Assembly (NCBI GenBank): GCA_903932865.1
Contig: CAIZHQ010000013.1
Location: forward strand, 1 to 64,000
Direction: 5' to 3'
DNA length: 64,000 bases
From: an uncultured Burkholderiales bacterium
GTDB taxonomy: Bacteria; Pseudomonadota; Gammaproteobacteria; Burkholderiales; Burkholderiaceae_C
Below are positions 9,034 through 17,012 of the stretch, piece by piece. The notes beneath the pieces are model-generated. The model searched no databases, was not told the DNA's origin, and saw only the letters and a list, made by a program, of their open reading frames with translations. Each line of letters starts with the position of its first letter. Position 1 is the first letter of the stretch. The translations under genes and the position numbers were made by a program.

Positions 9034-10116
9034 ATGGATCGTCGTTCCGTCATTAAAAATACTGGTTTGGCTGGCGTGCTGGCCGCTGGTGCCGCGCCTG
9101 CCTTGGTTCACGCGCAATCGAACTTGCGTTGGCGCCTGACTTCGGGTTTCCCCAAGGCCTTGGACACCATCTATGGCGCTGCTGAAACCTTTTCCAAGAA
9201 GGTCAAGGAATTGACCGGCGGAAAATTTGAAATTTCAGTTCATGCTGCTGGTGAGTTGGTCCCCATGCCCGGTATCGTGGATGCGGTGAAAAATGGCACG
9301 GTCGAGATGGCCCACACCGCTCCTTACTACTATTTTGGTAAAGACGAAACATTCGCTTTGGGTTGCGCCATTCCGTTTGGCCTGAACAGCCGTCAAATGT
9401 CGGCCTGGATGTACGACGGCAACGGCTTGAAGCTGATGCGCGATTTTTACAAGCAATACGACATCATGAGCTTCCCTATGGGAAACACAGGTGCCCAGAT
9501 GGGTGGCTGGTTCCGCAAGGAAATCAAGACGGTCAACGATTACAAAGGTCTGAAATTCCGCGTGGGTGGCTTTGCAGGCAGAGTCATCGAGCGTTTGGGC
9601 GGTGTGCCCCAAAACATTCCTGGCGGCGAGATTTACCAAGCGCTGGAAAAAGGCACGATCGATGCGGCTGAGTGGGTCGGTCCTTACGATGACCAAAAGC
9701 TGGGCTTTTTCAAAGTGGCGCCTTTTTATCACTACCCCGGCTGGTGGGAAGGCGGTCCACAACTGGACTTGTACATCAACCAAAAGGCCTATGACACCCT
9801 GTCGCCCGAGTACAAAGCGATTGTCGAGTGCGCCGCTGCGTATGCGCACACCGAAATGCAAGCCAAGTATGATGCGCGCAATCCAGGTGCCTTGAAGCAA
9901 CTGGTGGCCAATAAAACCAAGCTGGTGGCATTCCCCAAACCCGTGATGGACGCGGCATTCAAGGAATCCATGGCCCTGTACAGCGAGTTGTCGGCCAAAA
10001 ACCCCAGCTGGAAAAAAGTCTACGAAGACTATTCCAAGTTCCGTGCAGAGTCCAACTTGTGGTTCCGCTTCACTGAAGCGCGTTTCGACAGCTTCATGCA
10101 AAGCGCCAAACTTTAA
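9034..10116 (+). CDS. TRAP transporter substrate-binding protein, TakP-like
   Basis: A 360-residue periplasmic binding protein of the DctP family. The N-terminus MDRRSVIK followed by a hydrophobic run ending VHAQ is a twin-arginine-type signal. Conserved family features include FPKALDTIYG, a central LKFRVGGFAGR with the carboxylate-binding arginine, and PGWWEGGPQLDL. The last resembles alpha-keto-acid and lactate binding members such as TakP, so 2-oxoacids are a reasonable but unproven substrate. The ATG at 9034 has CAGGAG eight bases upstream; a longer frame from 8977 lacks a ribosome site. A strong terminator separates it from the membrane subunits downstream. Confidence 0.9.
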   Translation: MDRRSVIKNTGLAGVLAAGAAPALVHAQSNLRWRLTSGFPKALDTIYGAAETFSKKVKELTGGKFEISVHAAGELVPMPGIVDAVKNGTVEMAHTAPYYYFGKDETFALGCAIPFGLNSRQMSAWMYDGNGLKLMRDFYKQYDIMSFPMGNTGAQMGGWFRKEIKTVNDYKGLKFRVGGFAGRVIERLGGVPQNIPGGEIYQALEKGTIDAAEWVGPYDDQKLGFFKVAPFYHYPGWWEGGPQLDLYINQKAYDTLSPEYKAIVECAAAYAHTEMQAKYDARNPGALKQLVANKTKLVAFPKPVMDAAFKESMALYSELSAKNPSWKKVYEDYSKFRAESNLWFRFTEARFDSFMQSAKL

Positions 10117-10164
10117 TTTGGGCCTTTGGTGGCATCTTTTGATGCTTGCCGGACCCATGCTGAC

Positions 10165-10196
10165 AACCCCACCCTGTCAAAAGGGTGGGGTTTTTT
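10165..10196 (+). terminator. Rho-independent terminator after TRAP binding protein
   Basis: Stem CCCCACCC (10167-10174) pairs with GGGTGGGG (10183-10190), followed by six T. It lies between the binding-protein gene and the permease genes, so the binding protein can be made in excess. Confidence 0.92.
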
Positions 10197-10317
10197 GTTG
10201 ACCGAAAAAAGCTTCAGCCCATCTGGATAAATTTCAAGCCACTGTGCCCTTCACCACATGCTTGCAAAGCGAGACCTCGACTTACAATCGCGCCTGATTC
10301 AAACCACGGAGATGCCA

Positions 10318-10914
10318 ATGGGCTCTTTACTTTTATGTTCCCGCTGGATCGATGCACTCAATCTGAAAGTGGGCAAACTCACCGGCTGGTTGATTTTGTT
10401 GACCACAGCCATCAGTGCGGGCAATGCGATTGTTCGCAAGATTTTTGACATGAGCTCCAATTCATTGCTCGAAATCCAGTGGTACTTGTTTGCAGGCGTT
10501 TTCTTGTTGGGTGCTGGTTACGGCTTGCTGCGCAATTCGCATGTGCGGATTGACTTCATTTCAAGCCGGCTGACCGACCGTGCCCGCAACTGGATTGATT
10601 TTTGGGGCTTTGCCTTGGTGTTGACGCCCTTTTGCTTGCTTTCCATCTACCTGTCTTGGCCCTTGTTTGTGCAGGCCCTGGTGAGTGGTGAGATGTCTCA
10701 AAACGCCGGTGGTTTGGTTCGTTGGCCAGCTTATGCCTTGATTCCTCTGGGTTTTTTCTTGTTGCAGCTGCAAGGTCTGTCAGAGATGGTCAAGCGTTGG
10801 GCGTTTCTGCAAGGCCAGGGCCCCGATGTGTTGTCCACAGAAGAAGCACTCTCGGACGATCAAAAGCGGGCTGCTGAACTCGAAAAAATGACACAAGCTC
10901 AGGGAGACCGTTGA
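10318..10914 (+). CDS. TRAP transporter small permease subunit (DctQ-like)
   Basis: A 198-residue membrane protein with four predicted helices, as in DctQ subunits. It contains the typical sequence NSHVRIDFIS after the second helix. It pairs with the large DctM subunit and the upstream periplasmic binding protein to drive sodium-coupled uptake of an organic acid. The ATG at 10318 is preferred over 10312 because GGAG sits at the correct distance from it. Its stop overlaps the ATG of the large subunit by one base. A C-terminal charged tail (about 35 residues) faces the cytosol. Confidence 0.88.
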   Translation: MGSLLLCSRWIDALNLKVGKLTGWLILLTTAISAGNAIVRKIFDMSSNSLLEIQWYLFAGVFLLGAGYGLLRNSHVRIDFISSRLTDRARNWIDFWGFALVLTPFCLLSIYLSWPLFVQALVSGEMSQNAGGLVRWPAYALIPLGFFLLQLQGLSEMVKRWAFLQGQGPDVLSTEEALSDDQKRAAELEKMTQAQGDR

Positions 10915-12713
10915 TGGAAGCCTCGTTCCTGGCACAACAATTTGTGCCCCTCATGTTCGTTGGCCTGTTTGTCCTCTTGTTGACAGGCTTTCCAGTCGCG
11001 TTTGCTTTGGCCGCTTGCGGCTTGGGTTTTGGTTTTATTGGCATGGAAGCGGGTTTGTTCCCGGCCTCCTTGTTTCAGGCATTGCCCTTGCGGATCTTCG
11101 GGATCATGCAAAACGACACGCTTTTAGCGATTCCGTTTTTCACCTTCATGGGCATCATTCTGGAACGCTCTGGCATGGCCGAAGACCTGCTCGAAACCGT
11201 TGGCCAGGTCTTTGGACCCGTGCGTGGCGGTGTGGCCATTGCGGTCATCTTGGTCGGTGCCTTGTTGGCAGCGACCACGGGTGTTGTGGCGGCCGCTGTG
11301 ATTTCGATGGGCTTGATCTCCTTGCCCATCATGCTGCGCTACGGTTACAGCCGAACCATTGCGACGGGCACCATCACCGCTTCGGGCACCTTGGCGCAAG
11401 CCATTCCGCCTTCCTTGGTGCTGATTGTGTTGGCAGATCAGTTGGGTCGCTCCGTGGGCGACATGTATGCCGGCGCCTTGATTCCCGGCCTGTTGCTGGT
11501 CGGTTTGTACATTTTGTTCATCGTGGTGGTGGCCCTTGTGAAGCCCGAGATGGTACCTGCCTTGCCACCCGAAGCACGCATTTACCGAGAAGACAACGGT
11601 GCATCAGGTCACCGCTCGCTGCTGGTCTTGCTGGCTCTTTGCGGCTTAATTGGCTACGTCTGGGCTCAGATTCATGACCAGGTCATTGGCGGCATGATTG
11701 GGCGTACACAGCCTGCAGCCAACGATGAAATCATCATCATGTCGATGACGGTGGCTTCTTTGACCGGTTTGGCCCTGTCGATCATCAACCGTGTCACCAA
11801 AATGGGCTTGCTCTCCAAACTGGCAGAGCAGGTCACATTTGTGCTGATGCCGCCCCTGATCTTGATTTTCCTGGTTTTGGGAACCATTTTCCTGGGTGTG
11901 GCCACGCCTACTGAAGGCGGTGCCATGGGGGCTTTGGGTGCGGTGGTGCTGGCTGTGGTCAAGCGCAAGTTTTCCATGGACTTGAATCGTCAGGCGCTCG
12001 ACAGCACGGCCAAGCTGGCCTCGTTTGTGTTGTTCATCCTGATTGGCTCCACAGTGTTCAGTTTCACCTTCAATGCGGCCGATGGCCACATTTGGGTGGA
12101 GCATTTGTTCACCAACATGCCAGGCGGTGCGGTTGGCTTCTTGATCGTGGTCAACCTCTTGATCTTCATCTTGGGCTGTTTCATTGACTTCTTTGAAATC
12201 GCCTTCATCGTGATCCCGATCCTGGCACCTGTGGCCGAAAAAATTCTGCCCGCCATGGTGCCTGGCATGAATCCCGATCAGGTCATGATCTGGTTTGGCG
12301 TGATCATTGCTATGAACTTGCAAACGTCTTTTTTGACGCCGCCATTTGGTTTTGCACTGTTTTATCTGCGCAGCGTGGCTCCCAAGAACGACTACAAAGA
12401 CCGCGTGACCGGGGTTTTGATTCCATTGGTCAAAACCACGGAGATTTACAAAGGCTCGATCGCCTTTATTTGTCTTCAATTGATCATGGTCGCGGCGGTC
12501 ATCCTGTACCCTGACATGGTCACAGGCGGCATGGATCGGGGCACCCAACTCGATGCCAACGAGGTCATGATGCAATTGGAAAACTCTTCCAATTCGGGTG
12601 AACCTGGTGCCGACGATTCGCTCAAACCCGATGAGTCTGCCGAAGACGAAAGCAGTCAAAAGTCAGATGACGATGCGCTCAAAGCTTTGATGGCCACCGA
12701 GCCGAAAAAGTAA
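10914..12713 (+). CDS. TRAP transporter large permease subunit (DctM-like)
   Basis: A 599-residue multi-spanning protein, longer than the usual 430 or so because of an extra hydrophilic insertion near residues 220-280 and an acidic, serine-rich tail of about 55 residues (ending in KKs) after the last helix. The long form is known for TakM-like permeases, agreeing with the TakP-like binding protein upstream. Conserved features include GVVAAAVISMG and TPTEGGAMGALGA in the transport domain. The ATG at 10914 overlaps the DctQ stop. It ends the operon and is followed by a strong hairpin terminator. Confidence 0.9.
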   Translation: MEASFLAQQFVPLMFVGLFVLLLTGFPVAFALAACGLGFGFIGMEAGLFPASLFQALPLRIFGIMQNDTLLAIPFFTFMGIILERSGMAEDLLETVGQVFGPVRGGVAIAVILVGALLAATTGVVAAAVISMGLISLPIMLRYGYSRTIATGTITASGTLAQAIPPSLVLIVLADQLGRSVGDMYAGALIPGLLLVGLYILFIVVVALVKPEMVPALPPEARIYREDNGASGHRSLLVLLALCGLIGYVWAQIHDQVIGGMIGRTQPAANDEIIIMSMTVASLTGLALSIINRVTKMGLLSKLAEQVTFVLMPPLILIFLVLGTIFLGVATPTEGGAMGALGAVVLAVVKRKFSMDLNRQALDSTAKLASFVLFILIGSTVFSFTFNAADGHIWVEHLFTNMPGGAVGFLIVVNLLIFILGCFIDFFEIAFIVIPILAPVAEKILPAMVPGMNPDQVMIWFGVIIAMNLQTSFLTPPFGFALFYLRSVAPKNDYKDRVTGVLIPLVKTTEIYKGSIAFICLQLIMVAAVILYPDMVTGGMDRGTQLDANEVMMQLENSSNSGEPGADDSLKPDESAEDESSQKSDDDALKALMATEPKK

Positions 12714-12740
12714 GGACAAGTCGTCTCTTGTGACCGCAAA

Positions 12741-12767
12741 AAAACCGCGCTCAGGCGCGGTTTTTTT
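12741..12767. terminator. Bidirectional rho-independent terminator
   Basis: Stem ACCGCGC/GCGCGGT with loop TCAG is flanked by A-runs on the left and seven T on the right. It can end both the plus-strand TRAP operon and the convergent minus-strand regulator gene. Confidence 0.92.
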
Positions 12768-12795
12768 GTGGGCAAGTGGTTTCAAGACAGGGGGC

Positions 12796-13899
12796 TCATC
12801 GCTGGGGCCACCACGGCAGACATTGCTTGAGCGATTGGATCTGACCGGCTTCTTCGTGCAAGCGATAACCCGTTTGTTGGCTCAGCAGGTGCTGCCATTC
12901 GCCGCTCTGCAAAACCTGCCGCAAGGCGATCACGGCCGGGTTGTTCAAGGCCGATTTCAGGCACACCAGCCAGTAGTGCTCTTGTGTCAGGGGCACAAAA
13001 TCCAGTTTTTGGGCGTGCGCAGCCGATGCGATGCCCAGCCCCAAATCTGCGTGGCCCGATGCGATGCGGGTGGCCACAGCAGAGTGCGAGGGCTCTTCGT
13101 GGTCGTAGCCCGTGGGAAGGCTTGCCGATGGGGTCTGGTTTTCCAGCCATTGGTCAAGCAGCAATCGGGTGCCCGTACCCAGTGTCCGGTTGACCAGTCG
13201 CAGCTCAGGTCGTTTCAGGTCGTGCCAACCCGTGATGTTCAGGGGGTTACCCGGGGTCACCATCCAGCCTTGTTCACGGGTGGCAAATCCAATCAATTTG
13301 TGCTGGCCGGTTTTCAGCAAGGGCTTGTAAGTGCGGGCGGTCAAGGTGCTGGCATCGGGTTGCAAGGGGGCATGAAACCCCGCGACCGTGCATCGGCCTT
13401 CATTCAAGGCGCGAATCGCGTCTACACTGCCACAAAAACGCATGTCCAAGTGCAGTGATTGGCGGGCACTGTGCTCCCTGAGTTTGACCAGCGCGTCGTC
13501 GTGGCTGGCGTAGACCGTTAACAAATGGCTGCCAGGGTCAAAGGCCACTGCAAATGTTTTTTCCAGTTCGGCTTGCAAGGCGCTGATCTGCGGCGCCAGT
13601 CGGGCTTGCGCCTGTCGTTCGGCCCACAGCAGCTTGTCGGCAAATTCCGTCAGGCGGGCGGCCTGGCCTTTTTCCCAAAGGATCAAAGGCTGGCCGAGCA
13701 CTTGTTCCCAGCGTTTGAGTTCGCCCCAAACATGGCGATAGGACAACTTCAAAACCCGGGCTGCGCCCGCAATAGAGCCGGTTTCACGCACGGCTTGCAG
13801 CATGTCCATCAAGGGGTTGCGCAAAGGGCTACTTTGGTCACGCTGCTCGGTTTGCGCTTGGTGGGGCGTCCAGCTGTAAGAGAGGTTGATGTGTTGCAC
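12796..13899 (-). CDS. ModE-like HTH regulator with periplasmic-binding-protein-like domain
   Basis: A 367-residue regulator. Residues about 30-95 form a ModE/LysR-like winged helix (ETGSIAGAARVLKLSYRHVWGEL). The C-terminal two-thirds resemble a type-2 periplasmic-binding fold (VNRTLGTGTRLLLDQWL; SHSAVATRIASGHADLGLGI). Proteins of this design are found beside molybdate or tungstate genes and sense the oxyanion or cofactor in the cytosol. Here it is divergent from tupBCA, with an 18-bp palindrome in the shared 117-base gap. The start is a GTG at 13897-13899 with no clear ribosome site, so the N-terminus is uncertain. Tungsten sensing is inferred from neighbours. Confidence 0.82.
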   Translation of the reverse strand: MQHINLSYSWTPHQAQTEQRDQSSPLRNPLMDMLQAVRETGSIAGAARVLKLSYRHVWGELKRWEQVLGQPLILWEKGQAARLTEFADKLLWAERQAQARLAPQISALQAELEKTFAVAFDPGSHLLTVYASHDDALVKLREHSARQSLHLDMRFCGSVDAIRALNEGRCTVAGFHAPLQPDASTLTARTYKPLLKTGQHKLIGFATREQGWMVTPGNPLNITGWHDLKRPELRLVNRTLGTGTRLLLDQWLENQTPSASLPTGYDHEEPSHSAVATRIASGHADLGLGIASAAHAQKLDFVPLTQEHYWLVCLKSALNNPAVIALRQVLQSGEWQHLLSQQTGYRLHEEAGQIQSLKQCLPWWPQR

Positions 13900-13953
13900 A
13901 GACAGGAGTTTGCCTCATTCCGATGGGTCGCAGTCCCTTGTAATCCTTTGGCC

Positions 13954-13971
13954 TATGCAATGCATTTCATA
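13954..13971. promoter_or_regulatory. Candidate operator, copy 1 (TATG-N10-CATA palindrome)
   Basis: The sequence TATGCAATGCATTTCATA is self-complementary at 16 of 18 positions. It sits 46 bases upstream of tupB and 55 bases upstream of the ModE-like regulator start. A matching site with the same spacing lies at 16454-16471 ahead of the AOR operon. It is a likely binding site for the neighbouring regulator; binding is inferred. Confidence 0.6.
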
Positions 13972-14016
13972 ACGGACATCCCTTAGAGGTTCAGCTGTTT
14001 TCGTCCAGTAGCATCC

Positions 14017-14769
14017 ATGCCAGTTATGAACACTTTCACCGACAGCGTCCTGACGGCGCTGAACCTCGTCTCTTCTTTCGATCCTGCACTGTGGGTGGTG
14101 GTCACGCGCTCCTTGGCCGTCAGTGCCACGGCCTGCCTGCTGGCCTATGGCGTGGGCGTGGCGCTGGGAGCCTGGTTGGCGGTGTCGCGTTTTCGTGGCC
14201 GGGGCGCAGTGCTGGTGGGCCTGAACACTTTGCTGGCGCTGCCCTCGGTGGTGGTGGGCCTGGTGGTGTATTTGCTGCTGTCCCGCACCGGGCCTTTTGG
14301 CTTTTTGGGCTGGATGTTCAGCTTTCAGGCGATGGTGCTGGCCCAGTTCATTTTGGTGGTGCCGGTGGTGGCCGCGCTCACGCGCCAAGTGGTCGAAGAT
14401 GTGGAGCGCCAGCACGGTGAGCAATGGGCCTCGCTGGGTGCAGGGCCTTGGCTGCGCAGCTTGTTGCTGGCTTGGGATGAACGATTGGCCTTGCTGACGA
14501 TTGGTGTGACCGCTTTTGGCCGCGCCATCTCGGAGGTGGGCGCGGTGATGATCGTGGGCGGCAACATCGACGGCTTCACCCGGGTGATGACCACCTCGAT
14601 TGCGCTGGAAACCAGCAAGGGCGACCTGCCCTTGGCGCTGGGGCTGGGCATGGTGCTGCTGGCGGTGGTGCTGTTGCTCAACACCTTGGTGGCGGGTTTG
14701 CGGCGTTGGGGTGAGGCGCGCCATGGGCGGCCAGTGGCGGCCGATGGGCTGGTGGGTGTGCAGCCATGA
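14017..14769 (+). CDS. tupB: Tungstate ABC transporter permease
   Basis: A 250-residue inner-membrane permease with about five to six helices. It has the cytosolic coupling motif around EQWASLGAGPW and then AISEVGAVMIVGGNIDGFTR, a stretch characteristic of TupB-type tungstate permeases. It forms the channel for tungstate brought by TupA and powered by TupC. The ATG at 14017 is used; ATG 14026 is also possible and neither has a strong ribosome site. The 3' end overlaps tupC by four bases (ATGA). It is divergent from the ModE-like regulator. Confidence 0.88.
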   Translation: MPVMNTFTDSVLTALNLVSSFDPALWVVVTRSLAVSATACLLAYGVGVALGAWLAVSRFRGRGAVLVGLNTLLALPSVVVGLVVYLLLSRTGPFGFLGWMFSFQAMVLAQFILVVPVVAALTRQVVEDVERQHGEQWASLGAGPWLRSLLLAWDERLALLTIGVTAFGRAISEVGAVMIVGGNIDGFTRVMTTSIALETSKGDLPLALGLGMVLLAVVLLLNTLVAGLRRWGEARHGRPVAADGLVGVQP

Positions 14770-15488
14770 GCACCGTGCAGATCACGCTGGACGCTGTGAG
14801 CGTCCAGTTGGGGGCACAACAGGCTTTGAAGGACGTGAGCTTGCGCATCGCGGCGGGCGAGCGCGTGGCACTGGTGGGATCCAACGGCTCAGGCAAAAGC
14901 AGCTTGCTGCGCACCTTGCATGGGTTGGTGCCACCCACACAAGGGCAGGTGACTCAAGCGCCGGGTGTGCGCCAAGCCATGCTGTTCCAAAGGCCGCACA
15001 TGCTGCGCCTGTCGGCCTTGAACAATGTGGCGTTGGGCTTGTGGCTGGACCGCGCCCGCGGCCTGAGTTGGTCGGCCGCCCAAGTGCTGGCACAGCAGGC
15101 TTTGCAACGCGTGGGCCTGCAGTCTGTGGCGCAGCAAAACGGCCGCCTGTTGTCGGGTGGGCAGCAGCAGCGCCTGGCCTTGGCCCGCGCCTGGGCGCGT
15201 CACCCAGATGTCTTGTTGCTGGACGAACCCACGGCCAGCCTGGACCCGCATGCCAAACGCGAAGTCGAAGCCCTGATGGCCGACTTTGCCAGTAACCAAG
15301 AGCGCCCCCTGACCCTGGTCTGGGCCAGCCACAACCTGGGCCAAGTTAAACGCCTGGCCACCCGCGTCATATATCTGGAGTTCGGGCAAGTGATGGCCGA
15401 CTTGCCTGTGGCCGATTTTTTCAACCCTGCTGTGCTGGCTGAGCGCAGCCCGGCAGCCCATGCTTTTGTTCAAGGAGAACTTTCATGA
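14766..15488 (+). CDS. tupC: Tungstate ABC transporter ATP-binding protein
   Basis: A 240-residue ABC ATPase. It contains Walker A (GSNGSGKSS, about residues 38-46), the signature LSGGQQQRLALARA, Walker B (VLLLDEPTASLD) and the switch His in WASHN. It couples ATP hydrolysis to tungstate import with TupB. It overlaps tupB at its start and tupA at its end by four bases each, so the three genes are translationally coupled. There is no C-terminal TOBE domain, unlike ModC, which fits the tungstate rather than molybdate family. Confidence 0.9.
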   Translation: MSTVQITLDAVSVQLGAQQALKDVSLRIAAGERVALVGSNGSGKSSLLRTLHGLVPPTQGQVTQAPGVRQAMLFQRPHMLRLSALNNVALGLWLDRARGLSWSAAQVLAQQALQRVGLQSVAQQNGRLLSGGQQQRLALARAWARHPDVLLLDEPTASLDPHAKREVEALMADFASNQERPLTLVWASHNLGQVKRLATRVIYLEFGQVMADLPVADFFNPAVLAERSPAAHAFVQGELS

Positions 15489-16300
15489 CCCATCCGATTT
15501 CATTGACCCGCCGAGCCCTGGTGTGTGCGGTTTTGGCCACCACTTCGGTCTGGGCGCAAGCCCAGTCCATCGTGATGTCGTCCACCACCTCGACCGAGCA
15601 ATCGGGCTTGTTCGCGCACTTGCTGCCCGCCTTTAAAAAGGCCAGCGGGCTGGATGTGAAGGTGGTGGCGTTGGGCACGGGCCAGGCGCTGGACATGGCG
15701 CGCCGGGGTGATGCCGATGTGGTGTTTGTGCACGACCAGGCAGCCGAAGAAAAGTTTGTGGCCGATGGCTTTGGACTCAAGCGCTTGCCCGTGATGTACA
15801 ACGACTTTGTGCTGATCGGCCCCAAGGCCGACCCGGCCGCCACCAAAGGCAAAGACATTGTGGCGGCCTTGGCCAAGTTGTCGGCCGGCAACGCAGCCTT
15901 TGTGTCGCGGGGTGACAAGAGCGGCACGCACGCGGCCGAATTGCGTTTTTGGAAAACGGCCAACCTGACGGACAAGAAAGGCAGCGGCTACAAGGAGTGC
16001 GGCTGCGGCATGGGCCCGGCTTTGAACATTGCGGCCTCTACAGGCGCCTACGTTCTGGCTGACCGCGCCACTTGGCTCAACTTCAAGAACCGCGCTGATC
16101 TGGCCATTTTGGTGGAGGGCGACAACCGCTTGTTCAACCAGTACGGCGTGATGGTGGTCAACCCCGCCAAGCATGCGCACGTCAAGCAGGCCGATGCGCA
16201 GAAGTTTGTGGACTGGATCACCTCGCCTACTGGTCAGGGTGTGATTGCCGATTACAAGATTGGGGGCGAGCAGCTGTTTTTCCCGAACGCGGGCAAGTGA
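15485..16300 (+). CDS. tupA: Tungstate-binding periplasmic protein
   Basis: A 271-residue binding protein with a Sec signal peptide ending WAQAQ. The mature start MSSTTSTEQSGLF matches the TTTS-type oxyanion loop of TupA. The segment VSRGDKSGTHAAE forms the second anion contact. TupA binds tungstate with much higher affinity than molybdate in characterised members. It hands the ion to TupBC. The start overlaps the tupC stop by four bases and ATG 15485 is preceded by AAGGAGAA. A cysteine pair (ECGCG) near residue 173 is present. Confidence 0.9.
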   Translation: MTHPISLTRRALVCAVLATTSVWAQAQSIVMSSTTSTEQSGLFAHLLPAFKKASGLDVKVVALGTGQALDMARRGDADVVFVHDQAAEEKFVADGFGLKRLPVMYNDFVLIGPKADPAATKGKDIVAALAKLSAGNAAFVSRGDKSGTHAAELRFWKTANLTDKKGSGYKECGCGMGPALNIAASTGAYVLADRATWLNFKNRADLAILVEGDNRLFNQYGVMVVNPAKHAHVKQADAQKFVDWITSPTGQGVIADYKIGGEQLFFPNAGK

Positions 16301-16453
16301 TTTGGGCTTTGTGCAAGCTCGATTGGCGATAGATCATTGGGGAGGGCTGTCAGGGGCCTGAAAGGTGCGTTTCAAGCTGAGAATTTTGAGGACAAGTCTG
16401 TCAAACATAGGGTAAATACGGATCGGTTTGCAGGGGCTTGCATGAACAATACC

Positions 16454-16471
16454 TATGCATCCCGATTCATA
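16454..16471. promoter_or_regulatory. Candidate operator, copy 2, before AOR operon
   Basis: TATGCATCCCGATTCATA shares both outer arms and spacing with the site at 13954-13971; over the 21-base block 16452-16472 the common pattern is CCTATGCA, seven bases, TTCATAA with one further match. It lies 42 bases upstream of the ferredoxin-subunit start codon, where it would cover or follow the promoter. It is a probable site for the same regulator. Confidence 0.6.
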
Positions 16472-16512
16472 AGCGCGGGCTACAACAGCCCGTCACCTCA
16501 CAGGAGATACAC

Positions 16513-16989
16513 ATGCAGAAAGTCCTGCACATCAATCCGGACAAATGTACCGGCTGCTTGCAGTGCGAAATGGCCTGTTCCTTCGAGAACTACGGCACCT
16601 ACGCCACCTCCAAATCGCGCATCAAGGTGTTTGATTTTCATCACACCGGCAAAAAAGTGCCCTACACCTGCACCCAGTGCGACGAAGCCTGGTGCCTGCA
16701 TGCCTGCCCTGTGGAAGCCATCACCGTGGACAAAGCCACCGGCGCCAAAGTGGTCAACGAATCCACCTGCGTGGGCTGCAAGGTCTGCACCATCGCTTGC
16801 CCCTTCGGCACCATCAACTATGTGCAGGAAACCGGCAAGGTGCAAAAGTGCGACCTGTGCGGCGGTGACCCGGCTTGCGCCGACGCTTGCCCGACCGGCG
16901 CCATCACTTTTGTAGACGCCAATTGGACTGGCATCGACAAGATGAAGCAGTGGGCTGACAAGTTGGGCAATCAGCCCTCGGCCTCTTAA
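16513..16989 (+). CDS. aorA: AOR-associated ferredoxin subunit (multi-[4Fe-4S])
   Basis: A 158-residue polyferredoxin with four cysteine clusters: CTGCLQCEMAC, CTQCDEAWCLHAC, CVGCKVCTIAC and CDLCGGDPACADAC, enough for four [4Fe-4S] centres. It resembles the DMSO-reductase-type electron-transfer subunit fold and matches the AorA subunit described for Aromatoleum AOR. It should carry electrons between the tungsten subunit and the FAD subunit. The ATG at 16513 has AGGAG nine bases upstream; a longer frame from 16438 crosses the candidate operator. AOR follows after 23 bases. Confidence 0.88.
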   Translation: MQKVLHINPDKCTGCLQCEMACSFENYGTYATSKSRIKVFDFHHTGKKVPYTCTQCDEAWCLHACPVEAITVDKATGAKVVNESTCVGCKVCTIACPFGTINYVQETGKVQKCDLCGGDPACADACPTGAITFVDANWTGIDKMKQWADKLGNQPSAS

Positions 16990-17012
16990 ATCCCCCCACA
17001 AGGAGCATCAAC

